A DNA stretch of 64,000 nt, taken from the NCBI GenBank assembly GCA_029204225.1, contig CM055093.1, positions 25,870,274-25,934,273 on the forward strand. Reading direction: 5' to 3'. The position numbers were made by a program, and so were the translations under genes. Under the pieces are notes generated by a model, which was not told the origin of the DNA, made no database searches, and saw only the letters and a list, made by a program, of their open reading frames with translations. This document shows, one piece after another, positions 56,391-64,000 of the stretch. Within the stretch, counting starts at the first letter, position 1. Each line of letters starts with the position of its first letter. The DNA comes from Diphasiastrum complanatum (Eukaryota > Streptophyta > Lycopodiopsida > Lycopodiales > Lycopodiaceae).

Positions 56391-57356
56391 TCGATGGGTT
56401 ATTCCAAGGATATAAAATCAGAAAAAAAAAAAATTAGGACAGAAAGGAACTAGTTTACTGGCTCCATTATGCCCTACAAATGGACTCCATCTGATCCCAT
56501 TGAGTCCTTTTGCACCACTTCTTATGAAGTTTGGTAAGCAAAATCATTTTGTCCATTATTGTTAATAAAAAAATTTACAAAATTTATTTGGGTTACATTT
56601 TAAGCACTTAAAAATTGATGAAGGAAACTTAAGTTCATACATAAATGTTCCAAGTATAGAGATGTATTACAAATTGGATTATTGAAATAGTACCTAATTA
56701 TTATTAAATCCAGCTGAGTTGTCCTCGTCTTGGCCATTGACATCACAATCAGACTCATGTTGACTGCGATGCATGGGATTGTGACCTGTGAGTACCTCGC
56801 ATCCAGTGAATATGATTCAGTTAATCTGAGAAATATGATAAGAGTAAGTCAGACCACATGAATGTAGTGAAGTTTAAAGTGTATCTTGATATATACCTCA
56901 GATCTACAATATTCATCTGAATCAAGGCACAAAGAAGACTAGAAGTTTGTGAAGAAGGATTTTCCAAAAATCCAAGATTGTGCCAGACAACAATGAGAGG
57001 CCACTAAGAATCTACAGGAGACTTTAAGGGACCTTCTCACCTTGGAAGTGGTGGCCAAGGTTATCCCATTGGACATCGTTATAACTCTGTCAAATGGCTC
57101 AATTCTATCCTAAAACTAGACTCCATGCAATTGAAGAGTCATGTAGAGACTTAACTTAAACAATTATATTTATTGATACATAAATGTTTGAATTACAAAT
57201 ATATATCAGAATGAAATGCCTAATTATCAGATCTAGCTAAATCGTCCCCATCATGGCCATGGTCATCAGACTCATGTGGCTGCGATGCATGAGACTGAGA
57301 CATGCGATACCTGCTTGCAACGAAGATGTGTAAATTTTATAAATGATGTTGTTAGA

Positions 57357-57995
57357 TATCCATCCCAGTTAATTCTCACTCCTTGTCTCTCCAATAATTC
57401 GAGTAATGATTGCAAATTGTTGGAATATGCATACTTGTACTCCTCTTTTGTGGGAGACCACTTTATGACATATTTTTGCAATGAGAACTGACAAATCGGT
57501 GATTGTAAGTTAATTTAAAACAAATCCACAAAAATAAAATATGAATTATGACTAAAACAAATTCAACTTACAAAAAATGGGCATGAAAAGAACCTTGGCC
57601 ACCATTGCCCAGGTGTGAGGGGGCCCTACCTACCGTCTCCATTTGCTTCTTAGTTTGTCTCTCTTTGTTGCTTGAAACGATCTGGATCTTCTCAAAATTC
57701 TTTCTATGCAAACTTCCAATCGTCCTTGTGCATGTTGTATGGCCTAGATTTGCCAGCTCTCACCACATCTCGGATCTGGTTGTAACCACTAAATCCATCC
57801 AGGAAACTATAAGCTTTCGCTCCAGCAAGATGATCCAAAATGCTTTCGGTGGCTCATCATGCTTCCCATGCATCATCCTATCCATATTCGGTCAAATTCC
57901 AAATCAAGGGAGAGGACTGGAAATTCTCTATACAACTGGTCAATGACATAATTCTTGTCCTCATCACTTTGTTTGCACAATAAATTAAACATCAT
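57357..57995 (-). pseudogene. unidentified spliced gene (copy 2)
   Basis: Paralogue of 12722-13283: MQKYVIKWSPTKEEYKYAYS and LLELLERQGVRINWDG are kept, as are FDRIWIG-type and NMDKDDWKFA-type parts. The acceptor AG before KYVIKW has become GCAAA. An extra ~60 bases lie near 57780-57840. It is therefore a pseudogene. A related LLKLLERQG exon lies near 58340. Confidence 0.45.
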
Positions 57996-58655
57996 TACAT
58001 CGTTTTAGGACCAAATGCATTTGAATTACATGATTAGTCAAGGTTCAAGATTACATAAAAAACCTAGCTACATCGAAAGATAGCTGAAAAATGTACGAAT
58101 AAAAACGATAGATGTAAAAACATGTACACAAGCCTCTATAAACATGGAAAGACTAGCTATAGAGTCAAAACACTAGCTAGACCTATCTAATAGCTCCTGA
58201 TCATCTCCGTCATGTGGACCTTGTTGTTCCTGCATGTGCAAGACACATGAATTAGTCTTCCGAACAATCGTATGGGAGTGAGAGAGAATAGCGAGTTTAG
58301 AAAACATAAAGGATTCCATGTCATATCTAAGGAGCAGCATCCCAGTTTTATACGCACGCCCTGCCTCTCCAATAACTTGAGTTATGGAAAATATTCTTCA
58401 AGAAATAGAAAATTACGAATGAAGTCACATAATTTTCAGCATTCATAATCGAAAATCGACCTTGTACAAAAGCACTCTACCACAATTTTGAAAACCATGC
58501 TACAACCAAAATTTTGTGAAACCACTTTCGAACTTCTCTTGAAAAGTCAACACTCCAATTTGGGATGCAAATCCAAGTGCTTTCCAATTCCAAATTGATG
58601 TAGAACTTGTCTCCATCCTAATCAAGACCGCATCTTAGCCAGGCTTTGATACCAA

Positions 58656-58907
58656 TGTAAAGACCCTAAAGGATTGCCCCTAAGATGAGGATGGCAGAAC
58701 ACAATAAGAGAGACTATGGAGCCAAACCGCCCAACCAATCCTAGATCAAAGCTGGATCTAGGCCCCAAGCCATGCCATGCGAAGCAAGAGGAGAAGAGAA
58801 AAGCTGATAACCTAAATCCAATATGTCGAGAGAGTCTTGTGTATGCAACCCCCATGCAGGTCAACAATAAATAGATCACAACTCTTCATGCAGTCCTCAC
58901 TACGAGA
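58656..58907 (-). mobile_element. putative LTR with PBS, third family (copy 2)
   Basis: The minus strand shows ...TTTACA, T, then TGGTATCAAAGCCTGG, an iMet-type primer site. The putative LTR runs from 58656 to the CACTA terminus at 58908. It is homologous to 13934-14207. Confidence 0.35.
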
Positions 58908-60186
58908 AAATGTGGCAAAAGTTGTGAAATTTTTTTTCGCAATTTTTGCCATTTTTTGACAAAAAAAATTACGGAAACGGATTCCGCAATTTTTTTAGCA
59001 AATCCGCAATTTCGGTCCCACAATTCTTTTGGCTAATTTTTCACAATTTTATAGCTAGATTAACAATAAAAAAATTGTGGAAACCCACCCGCAATTTTTT
59101 GGCATAATAATTGCGGAATCTATTTCCACATTTTGTTTGGCTGATATTTTTTGCCGGATTTTTTGGCAAAAATTGTCAAAAAAATTGCGGAAATTCATTT
59201 TCACGATTGTTGTGGCAAAAATTACGGATATTTTTTCGCAATTTTTTGTGCAAAAATTGCGAAAATTTGTTTTTGTAATTTTTTTCAAAATAGTGTCAAA
59301 AATTTGTGGAAATTAAATTCGCAATAGAATATAAATTGCGAATTTATTTTTTGCAATTTTTATATACTATTTTAAAAAAAATTGCGAAAATGAATTTTGC
59401 AATTGTTTTGGCAATTTTTGCCAAAAAAATTACGAATAAATATTTGCAATTTGTTGTCTAAAATTGCAAAAAATATCACCAACCCCAAACCCTAAACCTC
59501 GATAGCAAGTTCTTTATCTCAGATAACTGCTGAGCTAAATATGACTATTGTGGCGTCAAATCTTTCTCTATAGTTGCACGCTACATGACATACGAAAAAA
59601 ATTATGAAATTGTTAGAAAACTTATCTCTATCTCTCTAATGAGGTCCATACTTTTTATAAGGCTTTCACAATTTAGAGTATGACATCCCATGCATTGTCT
59701 TGTGTCGCAAAGTACATGTGTAATAATTAGACTCTTAGAAAGAAGTGAGGTTAAATCTCTTTAACTGTAGATAAAGGTTGAGCATTGGATCCTCCTCTAC
59801 AACAACATGATGCATGATCAAAACTGAAATAAGGAATATATCTCATTCTCTCTCTCTTTCTCATTTTCTCTTTATCTCTCTGTCTCTCTCCCTCTCCCTC
59901 CAAGTTCCTGTAATCGACGCTATGGTCGACGCTAGCCAAAAAATTGCAAAAATTTTAATCTGCAATTCTTCCCATGATGGCAAAAATTGCGGAAGTTTTG
60001 TTCGCAAATTTTCGCAATTTTGTCTGCAATTTGCAATAATTTCCGCAATTTATGCCATGTCTAAACATTGCGGAATTTTTTTGCAATTTTTTCTACAATT
60101 CCTACCACGACAGGAGAAATTGTAGAAAACTTTTTGCAATTTTTTCTGCAATTTCAGTCACGGAAAGTTTTTCGCAATTTCTGGAA
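58908..60186. mobile_element. CACTA-type element with GCAATT subterminal repeats, both ends
   Basis: Starts CACTACGAGAAAATGTGGC. GCAATTTTTG/CAAAAATTGC repeats fill 58920-59470. A non-repetitive centre (59480-59930), homologous to 14790-15223, follows. A second repeat zone of the same motif at 59936-60186 should be the opposite subterminal region. That zone stops abruptly at a truncated LTR (60187), so the terminal bases (TAGTG) are lost. No transposase is encoded, so the element is non-autonomous. Confidence 0.65.
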
Positions 60187-60932
60187 AGTCAAACATAATG
60201 AAGAAAAAGCATAGCAATATCGACACAAATCTGCACGCAGAACAAAAGAGCAGTTATTAGATTAAGTATAGCAAAATATACATGTCAATAATGCTGTAGA
60301 GCACAAGACAATAACGGACGAAATTGCATGCTCTACAAAGCTAATTCAATTTGTAAAAGGAATGAATATATTACTGACAATAAAAAATCAATGCGCAAGG
60401 CATCTACTTCATCTCTTTCTGATAAGCTTATGATGCTATTATTATACACACACACTTCATGCATTCTCATTATTTGAATACGCAAGTGGTATTCAATATA
60501 TACACAATGTTATAGGTGCAAATGAAGAAAGTACGTAGTGGATGTGTTGTCTGTAGGAGATTATGGGTGGCTATAGTCATTGTCAAGTCTGTTAGCACAG
60601 TTGCATGGGATGAGTGTGAAAAGGACGTGACGTCAGCTTTGCTGACATGAACATTGGTGAAGATGCGAAAAAATGCATCACTCAAGGCTATGTTGCCTTT
60701 TTCGCCTGTCACAAAACACGTGTAAAAACACAGTGTCGCATTTTTCGGCTTTCCTTTGACTATGAGAGTTTACTTGTAATTATGCAAACAGTCACGTTTT
60801 ATTTGTCTGTCGTATTTACATGTAAATATGCAGACTATGCGACAACATGAGTAAAAAAAATGCAACATGAATGGAGGCAGATTAAAATAGGATTTAGGAG
60901 AGGAAGAGGAGATAAATCCAACACTCCTTCTC

Positions 60933-61502
60933 TTAATCTGGATCCATGAATGCCTTGATCTTCAAACTAAACAATGCACGAAATTTGTTGTGTGCATTAA
61001 CAATGAATGCTTTCGTGAATATATCTGCAACCATGTCCTGCGTTTTGCAGTACGTTAAGCTCACCTCCTTGTTGAAAACCTTGCCCTTGATGTAGTGATA
61101 TATGATTTCAATGTGCTTACTCCTAGAGTGAAATCTAGGGTTGGCCAATAAGGCAATAGCACTCTGATTATCATAGAATAAAATTGTAGGGCTGTACTGA
61201 TATAGATTAATGTATGATATTAAATTTCTCTACCAAAATGCTTTCTTAATAGATTGAGAAGCAGCAATGTATTCTGCTTATGTAGAATAAAGTGCGATAA
61301 AAGTTTGCTTACGACTGTTCCATGAGATAGGATTGTCACTGGCGATTGCTGCATCGTCTGCTTCAGGTTTCCCTTCTGCACCTGTAACAACATCATACAA
61401 TTCTTTAGCCATTAATACAATTTTCATCTTAAATTTCCATAGATGGTAATTGGCTCCATCAAGCTTGTCCATAATAGGACTGGCTTTCCCTTGGGAATCC
61501 AT
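60933..61502 (-). pseudogene. copia gag N-terminus fused to RNase H C-terminus
   Basis: From 61502: MDSQGKASPIMDKLDGANYH, LWKFKMKIVLMAKELYDVVT, GAEGKPEADDAA, which is a copia gag start. At about SWNSRKQTFIALYST it becomes RNase H (the usual form is SW-S-K-Q-x-x-V-A-L-S-S-T-E-A-E-Y). After a stop, the A-S-Q-S-I-K-K-A-F-W part follows, then FHSRSKHIEIIYHYIKGKVF and DMVADIFTKAF. The junction lies at about 61325. Three or more stops interrupt the chain. Confidence 0.8.
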
Positions 61503-61648
61503 GTGGAAGATTAGTCTAAGTGATAAGAAAAACTATCAGTGACTTAAGTATGAAAATCTGGTACAGAATCACAGAACAAGAAGACAATTAATCTATCGAC
61601 TAGTATACTATAGAAGCTTATCAGGCTATGAAAAGTGCTCTGATACCA

Positions 61649-62764
61649 TGTTGGAGAAAAAGGGTGTATGAGTGTGAGGAACGAAAATAGTTCGAAAAGA
61701 AAACGAACACAAAAAGGAAACGAACTCAAACAGAAAGTTTATGCATAGTAGAATGAGCTATATTACTCTTTCCCTAAGCATGACTATGCCTATAAAAAAT
61801 GAACAGAAGATTAGTGATAGAAATCATGATCGTTCTTATTACGTAGCTAAACATTAATAAAATACCAGAGGAATAATTTGTTGCGAACAGCTAGACAAAT
61901 TATTTGTCGCGAATGATTCGTGAAGAGCTAGACTGAGCTCGACTGATAATCAGTCACGAATGATTCGTGAAAAGCAAGACTAAATATTAGTCATCAACAA
62001 CTAGACTAATAATATCTCGCGAAAAAACAGATTACTAGATTGGGCAACAAGAAAGTCAGACAGAATGAAGAAAAAACATAGCAATATTGACACAAATCTG
62101 AACATAGAACAAAAGAGCTGTTATCAGATTAAGTATAGCAAAATATACATGTGAATAATGCGGTAGAGCACAAGACAATAACGGATGAAACCGCATGCTC
62201 TACAAAGCTAGTTCAATTTGTAAAAGGAATGAACCTATTACTGACAATAAAAAATCAATGCGCAAGGCATCTACTTCATATTATTATACACACTTCATGC
62301 ATTCTCATTATTTGAATACGCAAGTGGTATTCAACACATATACAGAATGTTATAGGTGTGCAAATGAAGAATATACAAAGTGGATGTGTTGTCTCTAGGA
62401 GATCGTGGGTGACTGCAGTCGTTGTCAAGTCTATTCGCATAGTTGCATGGGATGAGCATGAAAAGGATGCGATGTCAGCCTTTGCTGACATGAACGTTGG
62501 TGAAGATGCGAAAATGCGTCACTCAAGACTGTGTTCCCTTTTCACCTGTCACAAAACACGTGTAAAAACACAGTGTCGCATTTTTGGCCTTTTTTTTGAC
62601 TGTGAGAATTTACTTGTAGTTATAAAAACAAACGTGTTTTATTTGTCTGTCTTATTTTACATATAAATATGCAGACTGTGCGACAACATGAGTAAAAAAA
62701 TGCAGCATGAATGGAGGCAGATTAATATAGGATTTAGGAGAGGAAGAGGAGATAAAATCCAACA
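61649..62764 (-). repeat. 5' LTR of the deleted copia element
   Basis: TGTTGGAGAAA at 61649 and AAATCCAACA ending at 62764 are its ends. It contains AATGATTCGTGAA repeats (61910-61975). Confidence 0.85.
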
Positions 62765-62898
62765 CTACCTGGAGGCACATCCACATGAGTGTGGATATAC
62801 AAACTTAGGTCGACGTCTGGAAATCGTAAGCTAGACAATAATTAATAGGTTCGATTCTAGTATTGAAATGTATCACCTTCTCTAGGGAAAGCAACGGA

Positions 62899-63348
62899 CT
62901 ATGGCCAACATCCAAATCGTACACGGTTGAACGGTTTTTGGATGGCAAATAGGTGTGGTGGGACAATACCTATGCTGTTGGGTATTTGGTCCAAAATAGT
63001 GGCACTCACATCATGAATACGCAAAGTTTTAACCTTTTTATCTAGTGCCATGATTTGTCTCCGATGACGCGTTCTATCTACAAGTGGGCGGTCCATAGTA
63101 TCAATGGAAAAGGATTTGGAGGGCTGTAAATGGGTGATTCCATCACATTTTTCAAATAACACCAAAGGAGAATCTTCAACAACATCAACATCATTTACTA
63201 TGGCCGGACCTATGACCTCGTCAACATCGTCCACCAAATCCTCATCCAATGCTAATGATGATCCAAAATCTAGACAAACTCCCATTCTTTTTAGCCATCC
63301 ACTAGCTGATTCTAAAGGTGTGGATGGACAAGTCAACAATTCTTGCAT
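62899..63348 (-). CDS. unidentified ORF, 149 codons
   Basis: A single open frame containing LESASGWLKRMGVCLDFGSS, EDLVDDVDEVIGPAIVNDVD (acidic), RHRRQIMALDKKVKTLRIHD and GIVPPHLFAIQKPFNRVRFG. It is the longest frame here outside known elements and is not repeated in the window. An ATTTTAATCAG acceptor-like site lies upstream at about 63431, but the frame from it does not join cleanly. I do not recognise it. It could be an exon, a pseudogene or transposon cargo. Confidence 0.3.
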   Translation of the reverse strand: MQELLTCPSTPLESASGWLKRMGVCLDFGSSLALDEDLVDDVDEVIGPAIVNDVDVVEDSPLVLFEKCDGITHLQPSKSFSIDTMDRPLVDRTRHRRQIMALDKKVKTLRIHDVSATILDQIPNSIGIVPPHLFAIQKPFNRVRFGCWP

Positions 63349-63498
63349 GCCATTTGTACTATAGACGAATTGACAGGAATCGTCTGTGGTCGTAGTTTGT
63401 TGGATGTAACATCAAGCCCAATCTTCTGATTAAAATCACGTTCACTTACTTGCAAATACAAACAACAAACAAGAATCTTTTTTCAATAAGATAAATTA

Positions 63499-63747
63499 TC
63501 ATAAAACTTGCAAACAAAAATGTTTGTTGCAAACTAGTCGATTGAGCAAACTATGTACTATTACATGATCTTCAATCTCTTGAGCATTTATAGGGTCTGA
63601 CATTAGAGAAAACTTGACCTTCGAAAGGACCCTATAAGGATTGCCATGTAGGATGACAATTTTCTGGCAATGTAAAATACTAAAATAAAATCTTTTTCTG
63701 TCTGTAGTCCACTCACATTGTCTTCGATGGTTAGCTATTATGTGCAT
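63499..63747 (-). CDS. unidentified ORF, 82 codons
   Basis: The frame reads MHIIANHRRQCEWTTDRKRF, ILHCQKIVILHGNPYRVLSK and INAQEIEDHVIVHSLLNRLV. It may belong with 62899-63348 as an upstream exon; a GTAAGT-like donor lies at about 63448-63453. No domain is recognised. Confidence 0.25.
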   Translation of the reverse strand: MHIIANHRRQCEWTTDRKRFYFSILHCQKIVILHGNPYRVLSKVKFSLMSDPINAQEIEDHVIVHSLLNRLVCNKHFCLQVL

Positions 63748-63775
63748 AGTATAGTCTGTGGCGGAAAAAAATCGT

Positions 63776-63949
63776 ACGGTGCCATTAGAAAGCCCTCAAT
63801 GAGGTCAAACTGGTCAACTGCGCTTGAAAGAGATATTGGATTGACCAACCAAAACTTTGACTAGCCATAACCTCTTCACCATAGCTCGGAACTGGGTCAT
63901 CTTGGATGTCATTGAAAAGCTCTCGTCGAGGGCTTTCTAATGGCACCGT
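63776..63949. repeat. 22-bp perfect inverted repeat (possible MITE)
   Basis: Arms at 63776-63797 (begins ACGGTGCCATTAGAAAG) and 63928-63949 are perfect reverse complements. They extend imperfectly inward for about 8 more bases (CAATGAG against CGACGAG). The 130-base centre has no ORF. No target duplication is evident at the arm ends. Confidence 0.7.
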
Positions 63950-64000
63950 AATCGTCTCAATACGAGTTGTCGTTCAAAAGTTACACTATGTTTTTTGCTG

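Larger units (their letters stand above)
41313..59900. repeat. segmental duplication, copy 2
   Basis: Direct paralogue of 2241-15225 (block list given there). Copy 2 is longer because it retains 49124-51429 and 52206-56040 and adds about 42887-43690. It lacks the ~1.8 kb at 6035-7805. The 42887-43690 segment includes a partial copy of the 26.5-kb tandem repeat. 45068-45686 includes a stretch matching 39005-39170. The frames at 41313-43690 carry no domain I recognise. Confidence 0.9.
60187..62764 (-). mobile_element. internally deleted copia element
   Basis: The 5' LTR (62764-61649, 1116 bases, TGTTGG...CCAACA) is followed by the PBS TGGTATCAGAGC (61648-61637). A gag N-terminus is fused to an RNase H C-terminus. 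A purine tract (complement of 60924-60936) leads to a truncated 3' LTR (60923-60187, ~737 bases). The LTR parts 60187-60923 and 62040-62764 match closely. Protease, integrase and RT are gone, so it is a deletion derivative. Confidence 0.85.

Noticed and set aside
1-64000. CRISPR array, bacterial operon, or organellar origin
   Set aside because: No regular direct repeats with unique spacers, no ribosome-binding-site-led operons and no plastid or mitochondrial genes; introns and plant retroelements show nuclear plant DNA.

Overview
This is nuclear DNA of a land plant, most likely a vascular plant. The evidence is a tau-class glutathione S-transferase gene with that family's intron position, a serine-carboxypeptidase-like exon, Ty1/copia and chromodomain Ty3/gypsy elements with initiator-Met-tRNA primer sites, CACTA (En/Spm) TNP2-type transposase remnants and a tRNA-derived SINE. 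The species cannot be fixed from the sequence. The window is AT-rich and almost wholly transposon-derived. The only near-complete host gene is the GST at 21.4-22.2 kb, and one frameshift breaks it. There are no bacterial features, rRNA, true tRNA genes or CRISPR arrays.

Layout. 0-2.2 kb: a 111-120 bp tandem array and a putative LTR with a primer-binding site and a GC-rich GGCGCC cluster. 2.2-15.2 kb: copy 1 of a large direct segmental duplication, holding a CACTA DUF4216 remnant, GTCGC-rich arrays, a serine carboxypeptidase exon, an LTR scar, an unidentified spliced gene and a CACTA end. 16.2-20.1 kb: a copia element with a 5-bp target duplication, inserted in an exon of an unknown minus-strand gene; its interior is a copia gag fused to an inverted gypsy gag and a gypsy RT/RNase H. 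21.4-22.3 kb: the GST. 22.8-24.0 kb and 28.1-28.7 kb: two unidentified spliced gene remnants. 24.9-27.5 kb: dispersed repeats. 28.8-33.7 kb: a minus-strand copia element. 33.7-37.0 kb: a minus-strand chromovirus with its gag inverted. 37.2-38.9 kb: a CACTA TNP2 remnant (DUF4218, DUF4216 and C-terminal exon). 39.3-40.1 kb: an orphan copy of the GST 3' UTR and a SINE. 41.3-59.9 kb: copy 2 of the segmental duplication, which keeps 6 kb lost from copy 1. 60.2-62.8 kb: an internally deleted copia element. 62.9-64.0 kb: unidentified ORFs and a 22-bp inverted repeat.

Main inferences. (i) The blocks at 2.2-15.2 kb and 41.3-59.9 kb are paralogous, about 39 kb apart in direct orientation, and differ by deletions and insertions that can be ordered. 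(ii) At three loci the same copia LTR sits at exactly the same point in the same gypsy LTR, so a nested copia-in-gypsy unit was copied as a whole. (iii) Two loci share a chromovirus whose gag is inverted relative to its RT; at one of them this lies inside a copia element. All coordinates and homologies were read by eye. Family names rest on motif recognition, and no alignment or database search was run.
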